64,000 nucleotides of DNA, taken from assembly GCA_023630585.1 (NCBI GenBank), contig CM042535.1, forward strand, positions 37,358,301 to 37,422,300, in the 5' to 3' direction. This stretch comes from Cranoglanis bouderius (taxonomy: Eukaryota > Chordata > Actinopteri > Siluriformes > Cranoglanididae). Of the stretch, positions 11,939 to 23,409 are shown one piece after another; position 1 is the stretch's first letter, and the number at the start of each line of letters is the position of its first letter. The notes below the pieces were generated by a model. That model had not been told where the DNA came from, did not search any database, and saw only the letters and a program-made list of their open reading frames with translations. The position numbers were made by a program, and so were the translations under genes.

Positions 11939-13327
11939 ATGGTTCAGTGTTTTGTCGCTGAATGTGACCACAGTTACAGTAAAAACCAGTGCAGTTTTTT
12001 CCGTTTGCCCTCCAACATCAGAACGAGGCGGAAATGGGAGCAGCTCTGCGGGTTCGTGCTTTATTTTCATTCACTTTCGCTTTGCTGTGTGATTGAGCCG
12101 GGGTCAGTCCCAAACCACTTCCTGATTGAACCGAAGTGCACTACGTAGGGTGCAGGAGCGGTCGTGTGTAGTGTGCGTGTATAGGGAAGGGGAGGCATTT
12201 CGGATTGAGCCATTGCTCATGTACCTGGTGAGTGATATGATAAGATATGATGGTTTGAGACGGATTACTACAGTAGTGTAAACTTTGTCTCAGGACAAAG
12301 TGTCCAAAATTGTCCTTTCTCTACAAGTGCACTTAAAATTAGGAAATTAAACACCCTGATAATGTTTGAAAACAAAATAAAAATAATTTCTATTATTCAC
12401 AGTGTTGAAAATTCAACATTATATTCTGGTTTATTGCATTCTTACAGCTAACACGTCTCTCAGGCTGAATCCTAATATATGTGCACTACATAGGCTTTGT
12501 AATACACTCTACCTAGTGCACTTTATGTCAGCCATTTCAGGAAAATGATCTCTGCCCTGCGTTATATGTTCTCCATTCCTTCCATCCATGGATCCTTATT
12601 GTTATGTTATGTTATATTACATCTAGTGCACTTTTATAAGGAGTAGGGAGTGATTTGGAATTCAGCCATCGCTTGTACGCCTAGCTAGTGATGATATGCG
12701 ATTGAACCAACATTTTAGACGTGTAGTGCCCTACATAGGGTAGGATAATGGATTCTAGACCTTCGTACAATATGCTTTTATATGTGAAGAAGAGGAAGGA
12801 AATTGTAAATAGTTCCTTATTGGGCGTTATATCATATAAAACACCACCACTAAGAACAACTTTCTATTTTCTAGTGCACTTGTATAAGAAGTAGAAAACT
12901 ATTTGGGATTTAACCGATTAAATGTACCTCTGGATCTAGTGCTCTTGATCTTTATATATGACACACTGCATAATTGACTAAGTAGTGCACTCGCAGATGA
13001 AGTAGGATGCTATTTGGGATCGAACCAATATATATGTAGCGATGTTGGCGATATTTTGGCTTGTTGCCTGGCAACGTCAACATCTTTCTCGATGGAAGGA
13101 GTCTCCAGTGTGTAACAAGTCAGAGGTAAAAAGGTTCTGTTTTGTGTGTCACCGTGTTGTAGGCGTCCTCCGGACTGTTCCAATGAAAACTCGAGGATCT
13201 GCAGCTGTCACTTTGTGGGCGGGATGAAATCCGCAGCTCCCAGTGTGTTTACATGGAGTGAGAAGAAACCGTCCTGCTTCACAGCTTCACATGCTGACCT
13301 GAAGGTAGAGCGGAGAGCTTACACTCT

Positions 13328-13404
<77 letters not shown>

Positions 13405-13468
13405 CCTGCATAAACATACGTCTCACTATTCACACTGAACTCTACTGGAACCATAACGACATAGCGTA

Positions 13469-13519
<51 letters not shown>

Positions 13520-13875
13520 CACACTACAGGAGGAACCTGTGGAGAAGGACATCATGAGTGAAGCTCCAGGAAGCGCCACGTCTCTCAGCCCTGCAGGTGT
13601 TTATTTTACACTCTACACTCCCCCTGGATGAGTTTGAGTCAGGACCGTGATGGAGGTTCGGTAGTTCCTGAAGGTTGTGGGGTTCGATCCCGCAGAGCCG
13701 CTGTCGGACCCCTGCTCGCTGTTCCGCTTCTCTCGCATGTAGTGTGATTGTTTTGTGCTTGTGTTGTGCAGGAGGAGAAGACGAGATCACGCACTTCAAA
13801 CAGGAAGAGGCCGAAACGGGAGACCGGCCCGTTTCAAACAAGTCCGACTCCAGCAGGACATCTGAGGAAATCTGA
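11939..13875 (+). CDS. Small THAP-domain protein
   Basis: Four coding exons, 11939-12051, 13163-13304, 13530-13596 and 13772-13875, give 141 residues ending at TGA; all phases agree. The N-terminal THAP zinc-binding domain spans exons 1-2. It has the C2CH ligands C4, C9, C51 and H54, plus the conserved P24, W33, F55 and P64 (the AAPSVFTW segment corresponds to the AVPTIF box). THAP domains bind DNA and share ancestry with P-element transposases. The remaining ~70 residues are acidic and Ser/Glu-rich with no further domain, so this is a stand-alone THAP protein. The exon 1 donor (GTTCGT) is weak but gives the expected phase. I cannot assign a THAP number. The mRNA may continue through the minisatellite downstream, because no good AATAAA lies nearer. 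Confidence 0.75.
12090..12995. repeat. Dispersed 'TAGTGCACT' fish repeat words in THAP intron 1
   Basis: Variants of 'tgcactacgtaggg', 'ctagtgcactt' and 'gtagggagtgatttgg' recur near 12137, 12480, 12512, 12622, 12870 and 12980. Related words occur at 24440 and 32280 and in the 575-1435 array. I see no coding content here. Confidence 0.45.
13063..13075. promoter_or_regulatory. Palindromic RFX X-box inside the THAP gene
   Basis: GTTGCC-T-GGCAAC is a perfect X-box with a one-base spacer, about 90 bp before THAP exon 2. It is followed at once by a family A repeat fragment. Confidence 0.45.
13090..13140 (+). mobile_element. Family A repeat fragment next to THAP exon 2
   Basis: GGAAGGAGTCTCCAGTG...AACAAGTCAGAGGTAAA matches the internal part of family A. 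It ends about 20 bases before the exon 2 acceptor. Confidence 0.55.
13325..13402. repeat. (TG)n microsatellite in THAP intron 2
   Basis: A long pure TG tract starting about 20 bases after the exon 2 donor. Confidence 0.9.
13471..13517. repeat. (TC)n tract before THAP exon 3
   Basis: A pure CT tract that serves as the polypyrimidine tract of the exon 3 acceptor (AG at 13528-13529). Confidence 0.9.
13640..13735 (+). repeat. Possible tRNA-derived SINE fragment
   Basis: GTGGGGTTCGATCCCGC at 13677-13693 contains a near-perfect Pol III B box (GGTTCGATCC) and is followed by GC-rich sequence. No tRNA cloverleaf can be formed, so a SINE remnant in THAP intron 3 is the simplest reading. Confidence 0.35.
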
Positions 13876-13889
13876 TCAGAATGTATCTG

Positions 13890-13977
13890 AGAATGTGTGT
13901 GTGTGTGTGTGTGTGAGAGAATATAAAAGAGATAGAAAGTATGTGAGAGTGTGTGAGGGTATGAGCCTACTGTGAGA

Positions 13978-14044
<67 letters not shown>

Positions 14045-14210
14045 ACAGAGTGTGACTCTGAGATTGTGTGACAGTGAGAGATTGTGAGTCAGAGTGTGTG
14101 TGTGTTTCAGAGTGTGTGTGTGTGTGTGTGTGTTTCAGAGTGTGTGTGTGTGTGTGTGTTTCAGAGTGTGTGTGTGTGTGAGTGTTTCAGAGTGTGTGTG
14201 TGTGTGTGTG
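13890..14210. repeat. (TG)n tracts with interspersed 'tttcag'
   Basis: TG tracts at about 13892-13914 and 13976-14041, then TG blocks separated by TTTCAGAG up to 14210. These grade into the 30-bp minisatellite and suggest how that unit arose. Confidence 0.85.
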
Positions 14211-15466
14211 TTTCAGAGTGTGTGTGAGCGACTGTGTAAGCGTTTCAGAGTGTGTGAGAGTGTATATGTGATTGTTTCAGAGTGTGTGAGAGTGTATGTG
14301 AGTGTTTCAGAGTGTGTGAGAGTGTATGCGAGTGTTTCAGAGTGTGTGAGAGTGTATGCGAGTGTTTCAGAGTGTGTGAGAGTGTATGCGAGTGTTTCAG
14401 AGTGTGTGAGAGGGTATGCGAGTGTTTCAGAGTGTGTGAGAGTGTATGGGAGTGGTTCAGAGTGTGTGAGAGTGTATGCGAGTGTTTCAGAGTGTGTGAG
14501 AGTGTATGCGAGTGTTTCAGAGTGTGTGAGAGTGTATGCGAGTGTTTCAGAGTGTGTGAGAGTGTATGCGAGTGTTTCAGAGTGTGTGAGAGTGTATGCG
14601 AGTGTTTCAGAGTGTGTGAGAGTGTATGCGAGTGTTTCAGAGTGTGTGAGAGTGTATGCGAGTGTTTCAGAGTGTGTGAGAGTGTATGCGAGTGTTTCAG
14701 AGTGTGTGAGAGTGTATGCGAGTGTGTGAGAGTGTATGCGAGTGTTTCAGAGTGTGTGAGAGTGTATGCGAGTGTTTCAGAGTGTGTGAGAGTGTATGCG
14801 AGTGTTTCAGAGTGTGTGAGAGTGTATGCGAGTGTTTCAGAGTGTGTGAGAGTGTATGCGAGTGTTTCAGAGTGTGTGAGAGTGTATGCGAGTGTTTCAG
14901 AGTGTGTGAGAGTGTATGCGAGTGTTTCAGAGTGTGTGAGAGTGTATGCGAGTGTTTCAGAGTGTGTGAGAGTGTATGCGAGTGTTTCAGAGTGTGTGAG
15001 AGTGTATGCGAGTGTTTCAGAGTGTGTGAGAGTGTATGCGAGTGTTTCAGAGTGTGTGAGAGTGTATGCGAGTGTTTCAGAGTGTGTGAGAGTGTATGCG
15101 AGTGTTTCAGAGTGTGTGAGAGTGTATGCGAGTGTTTCAGAGTGTGTGAGTGTATGTGAGTGTTTCAGAGTGTGTGAGAGTGTATGTGAGTGTTTCAGAG
15201 TGTGTGAGAGTGTATGTGAGTGTTTCAGAGTGTATGTGAGTGTGTGAGAGTGTATGTGAGTGTTTCAGAGTGTGAGAATGTATGTGAGTGTTTCAGAGTG
15301 TGTGAGAGTGTATGTGACTGTTTCAGAGTGTGTGAGAGTGTGTATGTGAGTGTATGTGAGTGTTTCAGAGTGTGTGAGAGTGTATGTGAGTGTTTCAGAG
15401 TGTGTGAGAGTGTATGTGAGTGTTTCAGAGTGTGTGAGAGTGTATGTGAGTGTTTCAGAGTGTGTG
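14211..15466. repeat. 30-bp minisatellite, about 40 copies
   Basis: The unit is three related 10-mers: AGTGTGTGAG, AGTGTATGCG, AGTGTTTCAG. The core from about 14461 to 15140 is almost perfectly homogeneous. The flanks use GTATGTGAG variants and show length changes. Near 14701-14740 one unit lacks its third 10-mer, which shifts the reading frame. Because 30 is a multiple of 3, several frames stay open for hundreds of codons (SECVRVYASV repeats). These are not genes: no start context, domain or splice link. Confidence 0.95.
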
Positions 15467-15821
15467 TGATGTGAGAATGTTGAAGATTGAAGTGTTCTTA
15501 TGTGCAGTATTACTGTAGGGAAACTACATCAGTTTTCCTTTTTTTTTGTGAATGCATAATTAATTTGTTGTAATATATTTCAATCATCCTGGTGATGAAT
15601 TGTTTTAATTAAAATAATACACCAGATGGACTGTTTTTTTTGCTGCCTTTGTTGACTTTGAGGTTTGAAACTAAACATGTAAATATAAATTAAAAAATGT
15701 TTACAAACGTAAAGTTTTAATCACATCTAAATTCAAAGTTGTGTCTTCTATCTCCTCCAGCACAAGCTTGTTTTTTTAAATACAACCTGCTCCTGTGTTG
15801 CTGTAACACATACCGCCATTT

Positions 15822-15836
15822 CGGCAGATGGCGCTC
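15822..15836 (+). promoter_or_regulatory. CTCF-like motif
   Basis: CGGCAGATGGCGCTC, plus orientation, about 170 bp before the ATG of the transposase-derived gene. Confidence 0.35.
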
Positions 15837-15849
15837 TAACATCACTTTT

Positions 15850-16007
15850 CTCATACAACGAAGAACCGGAAGCGACATTTCAAATCGTAGGAGGCGCCGG
15901 GGTAAGCTCATGAATATTCATCGGGCAGCACGTGCCGCGGTGTGTGATTGGTTGAGGTGGTGGTGAGAAACGCTGGTTTATTTCTGGAGAATCCGCTTTT
16001 TTAAATC
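15850..16007 (+). promoter_or_regulatory. Promoter and 5' UTR of the transposase-derived gene
   Basis: A GC-richer patch with an ETS-like CCGGAAGC near 15864, a palindrome ATGAATATTCAT at 15910-15921, an inverted CCAAT box (GATTGGTT) near 15947, then the ATG at 16008 in the context AAATCATGG. The ufsp2 promoter carries the same palindrome and a CCAAT box. Confidence 0.45.
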
Positions 16008-19000
16008 ATGGTTTTGACTGAGTGTAAAATTTGCAGCAAAGCTGAAAACAAAATCCTCGACGCGCAGAATCTGATTTCTTTAGAGGTAATAATAATTAAT
16101 TTAAAAAAAAATTCTCACGAGCTAACGCTATCATTATTAGCTTACTCAACTACATGTAAATAAAGTTAGCTAGCCAGTGACAGTGACAGTCAGAATTAGC
16201 ATACAGTAGGACGAACGAGACGTGATTTTAATCTTAATTTAACCTTAAAATAATAAGACAGCACTTCAGTTGGATGTTTTTCAGTCTAAACAAGCGTTCA
16301 GGCACGAAATACTAATTTGAAATGATATAATTAAAATAAAATAAAACAAAAATAAACAATCCCCAAAAGCTGGGTGCAGACCAATCACGTGACTAGTTCG
16401 GTATATTGTTGATATCGCGAGATTTTACGATAATGCAGTGCCTCGCGAGTATTTTTTAGTATCAGTGCTTTTATAACTGCAATATTACACACGTTAACGA
16501 TTAACTTTGACGTTTAAAATCTAATTTGTACTCTCTGTTGTTTTATTTGTGAAGAATAAAACTTTTTTTTGTGAAGAATAAAACACTGTGTTGTGCTGTT
16601 ATAGGAAAATAAATAATGATGCGTTGTCGTGATGAAGCAGAGTGACTGCTAGCATCCCGAATTTGATTATTTTCCAACAATAACACGTCCCTAAGTGTTT
16701 ATTCCCTTTATACAACAACAATATATGCATTATAGAACCATTTTTAAAATGTGTTAAACATTTTTATCCACTTATAATTACATTTAATGTGGTGGAAGTT
16801 ATTTTCTGTTCTCATTTGTGTTGTAGCAGTGTAAGTGTGTGTGTGTGTGTGTGTGTGTTTCTCCCACAGCGGATTCTGCCTCCGGACTACACCCATCACC
16901 TCTGCTCTTACACGCGTCCGGAAGACGGGTCGGAGTTCGGCGCCGTCTTCAGGTGTCAGTTCAGACTGACGTTAAAATCGGAGGCGGAGCTTCTGCAGTG
17001 GCTCGGCAGGTTTCAGGAGCAGTCGGGTCTCACCTGGAGGAAGTCCAAAACCTACCCTGCCGTCGGCCCCGTCACCAAATTCAGAGTGAGAGGGGTTTGT
17101 AGAAGTTCACGATTTCTCCAAAATGGAGTCGATCCGCCGAGATGTAGCTAATGGACATTGCGCGCTTGCACTGGGCCTCAGTTATCAAGCTGGATACTAA
17201 CCTTTTTTTGTAAATCGGGCAGGACCTTTAATTCACGACCTTGCTAAAAGATCGATAAATGAGTTGCTTAATGTCTCAGTCAGACGTGTTTCTGACACTG
17301 CATGACATCAGACTCACTCAGGGGCGTGGCCTAAAGTTTTCAGGTGGAGTTGTATGTCAAGATAACATACTGTATTAAATTTGATTCTATATCATTTTTA
17401 ATACGGACTTTTTGTTTGCTATTTTATGTGCAGTTGATGATGCAGGGCCAAACATATCTTCTAAACCGCGAGCTTCCATTTCGTCCTGTAGCTCCAGTGC
17501 AAAACTGAAGAAGCACAAATGTTGCACACGGAACTTTATGGCTGATCTGATGTAAGCGGTTGTTCGCGTGCAGGTCGACCTGCGATGTCACCACAACACC
17601 AGGGCGAAAATAGAGAGCTCCAGGAGGACGAGAAACACGGGCTGCCCGGCGACTGTGTACCTGGTGGTGAAAAATACGACGTACTCCAGAGGCAGAGAGT
17701 CCAGGTTGGTTGTTTTATTTATTTATTTATTTATTTTTAAAAAAAAAAAAAAGATCCTACATGTCATATAGAGATAAACAGCACGAGCCTCACACTGTGC
17801 GTCTAATCGTGTAATGTTCGGCTCCCTCTGCTGTCTGTGAGGTGAACTGCAACCACACTGACATGATGCTTATGCAGATAGATTGACCCTGGGGGTTTTC
17901 TTATTTTTTTGTAGTGGAGAATATCCAGTACACTCATTTAATCCCACAATTCAGTTCGGTTTTTAGTTAGCTTGGTTACTTTGTCTTGCAGCGTCTTTGC
18001 TTTCATTGTGCATGTTTATGCGATGAAACATTTCGACTAACGCAGAATGATGAGCAACTCGGTGTAATATAGTGTGCGAAATTGTTTATGTTAATCAGCG
18101 ATTCTGTTCTCTATCATAGTATTCGTGTAGTGCTACTGATTTTCCATATGATACTGATGAGAATAATTGAATTGAAAAAAAAAAGAGCTCTGTTATTCCA
18201 CTAGGGGGCAACGTACAGGGCCGTAAACTCGCGCCACTGAGGAAATATGCTGTTAGCATGCGTTGTGACCCGTTACCTAAAGCAAGTTTGACGCCCCTGG
18301 TTTGGAGTAAATATAAACAGTTCACGTTCGGAGTCTGTGACTGAAGTGGATTCATTCAGAATATGATGCAGGTCTGGAGATTCTCACCTCAGAGAAGGTT
18401 TGTCTGCCGTCATCACCCTCCGACATGAACACAACCACCGCGTGGCAGCCGCAGACCCTCTGTGCTGGCGCGACGTCTCGGCTGCCACGGCAGAGAAGCT
18501 CAAGACCCTGTTCCAGAACGGACACTCTCCATCGTCCGCCCTCGAGACGCTGAAATACGATTTACAGGAAGAAAACGGCAACGACTCGACGGATCGCTCC
18601 GTGTGTCCAGATGTCCACTACTGCCACAAGTAAGTAAAGTTAGCCAAAAACTTTTCCCTTTTACACCCAAATGTAGTCAGTCAGTGAAGACATGGCTGGT
18701 GTGTGAAGCTGTAGTTTTGCACTGACGCTAACTTAGCTAGCAAGTAATGGAAGGTTATAGCCCTCAGTTTGGCATTGTGCACACACTGTACTCAAAAGAC
18801 CCCATATGGGTAAAAATTGGTGAATCCATTTTTACATAAACAAATCTGAGTAGAATTATCATCCAGATCATGTTAAACTTTAGGCCACACCTCCTACCCG
18901 AGTGGAAATCTCCGATAAATAAAACAGAACAGCCGAAGATAACAAACCGTATTAATCCCGAAGGACATTTTTCGATCGGCTTGGAACACGTCTTGGCTGA

Positions 19001-22000
19001 TCGACTACGTTTGCGGTAAATACGATTTCTGGCCGAGTTGTCGTTTTAACGTCCTGTAATCTCCTGTCCAGACTGTACTTCGAGATCTTTCAGAAAGCGT
19101 ACCAAGCGCCTTCGTGGGACGAAATACTCCAGGACATCCAGCAGCAAGCTGACAAATACAACTCTGAACAGGGAGATGACAGCGTGGCTGTGGGCACCAC
19201 CAAAGACGGCCAGGTCGCCGTTGCCATCTGCACCCCGCTCATGAAGCGTGTGCACACTCGGATCGCAGAGAGCGGAGACGTGTTGCTGATCAACTCGTTC
19301 TGGAGCTGTGACGACAAGAATCTGAAAATATCCGTGCTACTCTGCCACTCTGCAGAAAGAGGGCTGCCTCTGGGGGTCATCATGACATCTGCAGAAAAAC
19401 AGTCCACCATTTCTGAAGGTCTGCGGCTACTCAAGACTCTCATACCCAGCAGGAACTTCTTCGGATGCCATGGAGGTCCGTGGACCATCGCCTTGTCGGA
19501 TGATTGCACACCTTTGCGCCAGGCGCTCCGGGAGACGTACCCCGAGGCTTCGTTCTTGCTTTGTGCTTTCCACCTAATGCAGGAAATGCGCCGATGGCTG
19601 AGGGACAGCATCAACGTCACCAAACCTGAACGGTCTCAACTCCTGGATTTGTTCAGAAGAATGATCAGTGCAAGGTGCAAGGATTTCCTACAGTCTCATT
19701 ACAACGCCATATGCAACAACCCACTTGCGGCAAAACACCCCGAGTTCATTCGGCGCCTACAGGAAACGTACGAGCGAAGAGAAACCTGGGCCGCCTGCTT
19801 TCAAGATGATTTGCCAAGCGGCTATGCCATATTTGCCAAGCGGATCCTCAAGGATAAAGTCCTCCATCAGCTGAGAACCTTTAATCTCATTCAGATGATC
19901 CACTTTGTCCAAACTAGGATGGAGTCGCACTACATCCATCAGTTAGCACTTGCAGTCAACGATGGGAATCTGTGTCAACAGTCGGAGACATACGTCAGTG
20001 AAGCGACCCAGAGTAACATTGTGCAAGTATGTTTCTTCACTGTTTTTTTTGCTGCTGCTTAAATTGACCAGTGATGGTTCTAGGGTGGTTTTATTTTTAA
20101 GAACTGGCCACAGTTTTTACAATTTACATGCAGACTGAAAAAATCAGGTTCCTTCACAGGGTTGTTTACTCTCCCTAATGGGATCAGGAGCTCAGCAATC
20201 CAGAAGAGCCTCAGAATAGAGTCTCTGAACCTATAGTAACTTGAACCTTCAAGTCAGTAGCCCAAAGCCTTAATCACCGAACCATAATCCTAAATCACCA
20301 TCCGAAGTCAAATTTAGTTATTTCATAGAACATTGATATATCATTGGGATATACATTCTTAATAATAACTATTTTTAATAATAATTTTCAACATTTGTCA
20401 TGTTCACATCTTGATTTATCTGCAGTCATAGTAAATACCTTCAGTTACTTTAGTTGTAGTCATTCTGTCGATACGGTTCCAACCCCCGGGCCCTTACGTG
20501 AGCATTTTGTATGGGAACTGCACCAATTCCGGTTCCAGATTAGGCAACATCACCAGAAACAGCACTGGTACCTTATATACCAATAAGAATTTCAGGCCTG
20601 TATGTGGTTCCGAAAATGAAATATGAAATAACTACTTATTGCAAAAGCAGAACATCCTGCAACAGAAAAACAGCATGTTTACCAAGAAGCATCCTCTTTG
20701 CTGCAGAACCAAAAGTCCAGGGGGTGGAGTCAGACCTGATTGAACCCCTCCTACCTGGGCAGAGTCAAACCAAAAGTCCAGGGGTGGAGTCAGACCTGAC
20801 TGAACCACTCGTACCTGGGCAGAGTCAAACCAAAAGTCCAGGGGTGGAGTCAGATCTGACTGAACCACTCGTACTTGGGCAGAGTCAAACCAAAAGTCCA
20901 GGGGTGGAGTCAGACCTGATTGAACCCCTCCTACCTGGGCAAAGTCAAACCAAAAGTCCAGGGGGTGGAGTCAGACCTGACTGAACCACTCGTACCTGGG
21001 CAGAGTCAAACCAAAAGTCCAGGGGGTGGGGTCAGACCTGATTGTACCCCTCCTACCTGGGCAAAGTCAAACCAAAAGTCCAGGGGGTGGAGTCAGACCT
21101 GACTGAACCACTCGTACCTGGGCAGAGTCAAACCAAAAGTCCAGTGGGTGGGGTCAGACCTGATTGTACCCCTCCTACCTGGGCAGAGTCAAACCAAAAA
21201 TCCAGGGGTGGAGACAACTCAGTGTGTGTTGTACAGCGTCTTGTTGGTTAAGGTTAGGGCTTCCGGTTATAGGAGGAGTTGGATCAGGTCCATTAATTAA
21301 CTCCTCCTCCTGTTCCTATCGGTGAAGGGATCATGTTAATGCAACCTATAACATAGTCATTAGAGTGGTACTCATGAGGTGTGGTAGCTAACTGTGTTGA
21401 TGCTTAAGAGGATGTTGTGAAATTGACCCTTTAACAAATAGATCTTGTAACATAGGTGTACGCAGGTGGATTAATAACTGTTAAAACTTAAACACTTAAA
21501 ACTTTTTTTGCAACAGCAGAAAAACCAAGTTAAAATGGAAGTCTAATTTGCAATAAACCGCCGTTTCTTCACCCAGCAGGACGAGGAAAACTACATTGTT
21601 GTGGGTCTGACATCAGATATCCAACACCACGTCAACATCACACTCAGGACCTGCACCTGTCCTGTGGGCGTGGCCACAGGGAGCTGCGAACACCTGAATG
21701 CCGTGCGGATGCGACGCCTTCAGGAGGTGTTTTACGAACTTACTAACCGTGAGTCCTTCTCTTTTTGTTGTATATTATGAACCTGTGCGGCGAATGTGAT
21801 TTCTTTCTTTCTAGTGCAGCGTGTTCTTGTATTAACCTCAGCCAGTCACTGCGATGTGAAGTCATCAGTGTGCACTTCCTAAAATTCCCCCCAGATGGGA
21901 GTGTTTTACAACACCGACAGGTTTAAATCATCAATATTGATTGCTGAAGCATTTCCAAGTAGCGACGTGTTGTCGGGATGTAAATGGAACACGTCGTGCT

Positions 22001-23185
22001 GATGCTCGTGTCCTATCTGGGGTTTTTTTTTGCCCCCCGAGCGTCTTTAGTAATATCGTGTGTATGTTTTTATCTACAGACCCCGACAGTACGATCGAGC
22101 AGGAAATTAAAACGCCTGACGTCAGTAATGCAGGTATACAGTCATTTATGCAAAGATTGATGAATGAATGAAGCAAAAAAGCCAAGACTGAAAAGTTTGA
22201 CTGTATTATTGTGATGCGTAAACAGATGTGGGCGGAGACACCAACGTGAAGATGGATACGGAGCAAGCACAGGCTTCCCGAACCCCAGCTGGCACAAGTA
22301 AACCCTGAACTTTGGGCTCTTTATAGAGTGTATTAGTAATTTTCTAATCTTTCTCTACTGAAATAGTTCTATTTAAAAAAAAAAAGAAGTCTTGTCCAAA
22401 GACCTATATGATTGTTTTTTGAAATTTGCATTTTTAGTTTTGTACTGGAGTTATATTTAAAACTGATAAATGCCGATCGGTCGTGAATTACCCTGTGTTT
22501 TTACGGCACAGCTTATTTACATTTAGCCACACCCACAAAACTCCATAAAAGGCAACGCTCACAGAGAGCTGAAAGCAACAAAATGGTGCAAATTTACAAA
22601 AACTCAGAAGAGAAACGTGCGATACATTTAAATATACATAAGTATAAATAACATATTAACGTACAAGTACAAATAAATATATCCAGCTTGATACACAAAG
22701 TGTCGTAGAAAATTTTAGTCACGTGATCCTAAAAAAAGGTATCGAGAGTTGACACAGAGAAGTGCTGTGTTTTTCTTATGAAAAAAACCTTACAGTGCTG
22801 GATTTCTCACTGGTTTTGTTTTTTTCTTCTTCTCTTTCCTCTTAACACAGCCGGCCGCCTAGTGGATGATCTGATGCAGGTGTTCGACTCGGTCCGAGAC
22901 AAAGTCCTGAACGATCCGCACACCTTCACCGTCCCGGTGCAGAGGTTCATTTCTCATTTTAAAAACATTCAATCAGACGCTGACCTGACCTCAGCGCTGT
23001 CCGTGTTCGGCACGAGAAACTGCAGACGGATGTCTTTTCGAAAGGCAGCGGCCGGGGGACACGGGACACTGCCTTCAGGACGTCTTCTGAAAAGGATCAA
23101 AAGAGAGCACAGCTATCCGAGCTGGACGAGAGAGACAAGCGTGCCGCAGAGTTTAGAGTTCTGTATGGATCAGAGCACGTCATAA
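16008..23185 (+). CDS. MULE transposase-derived SWIM zinc-finger protein (domesticated)
   Basis: Nine coding exons splice without a frame break into 755 residues: 16008-16085, 16870-17085, 17574-17704, 18372-18629, 19072-20026, 21580-21748, 22080-22133, 22226-22297, 22851-23185. Residues about 27-170 are an N-terminal module with a paired Cys/His region (VDLRCHHNTR). Residues about 229-500 (the long exon 5) resemble the MULE/Mutator DDE transposase core: LLINSFWSCDD, then SDDCTPLRQAL at 370-380 and FLLCAFHLMQEMRRWL at 389-404, as in animal SWIM-bearing MULE proteins. A SWIM zinc finger follows, C571-x-C573-x8-C582-x-H584. The aspartate I would expect early in the first motif is Asn302, which suggests loss of transposition activity. 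The C-terminus (exons 7-9) is charged and of unknown function. I see no terminal inverted repeats. Likely role: nuclear DNA-binding protein (inference). AATAAA lies 13 bases after the stop (23198-23203). Confidence 0.75.
16545..16720 (+). mobile_element. Family A repeat, palindromic 3' end
   Basis: GAATAAAACACTGTGTTGTG...AGGAAAATAA, GATGAAGCAGAGTGACTG and TTGATTATTTTCC match the palindromic half of family A. It lies in intron 1 of the transposase-derived gene. Confidence 0.6.
16833..16858. repeat. (TG)n just before a splice acceptor
   Basis: A TG tract that ends about ten bases before the acceptor of exon 2 of the transposase-derived gene. Confidence 0.85.
18198..18213 (+). promoter_or_regulatory. 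CTCF-like motif
   Basis: CCACTAGGGGGCAACG fits CCASYAGRKGGCR well, plus orientation, in intron 3 of the transposase-derived gene. Confidence 0.4.
20703..21215. repeat. 60/61-bp minisatellite
   Basis: Just over eight copies of a unit beginning CCAAAAGTCCAGGGGGTGGA. Two unit types tend to alternate (…GATTGAACCCCTCCTACCTGG and …GACTGAACCACTCGTACCTGG), giving a higher-order ~121-bp period. It lies in intron 5 of the transposase-derived gene. A single related copy occurs near 41837-41985. Confidence 0.9.
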
Positions 23186-23335
23186 AATGGCGAAGAAAAT
23201 AAACCGTAAAATCCTACCACCTAATTTTTTTTCTTTCTTCTGTCTGCTTTACAGATTACAAGAGAACAAATCTAGTGTTTGTTCTGACTGTAATCACATT
23301 TCAGGCATCAAACAGCACCACACCAAATGCCAAAC

Positions 23336-23337
<2 letters not shown>

Positions 23338-23379
<42 letters not shown>
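23338..23379. repeat. (CA)n microsatellite
   Basis: A pure CA tract about 150 bp downstream of the transposase-derived gene. Confidence 0.9.
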
Positions 23380-23381
<2 letters not shown>

Positions 23382-23409
23382 ATAGATACTATAGGATTTC
23401 TCTTTTATA

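Noticed and set aside
14094..15474. Very long open frames (211-321 codons) encoding CVRVYASVSE-type repeats
   Set aside because: They are produced by the 30-bp minisatellite, which is open in several frames at once; there is no domain, start context or splice support.
17086..17100. Alternative exon 2 donor for the transposase-derived gene (GGG|GTTTGT)
   Set aside because: AGA|GTGAGA is a much better donor and gives a continuous frame into VDLRCHHNTR.
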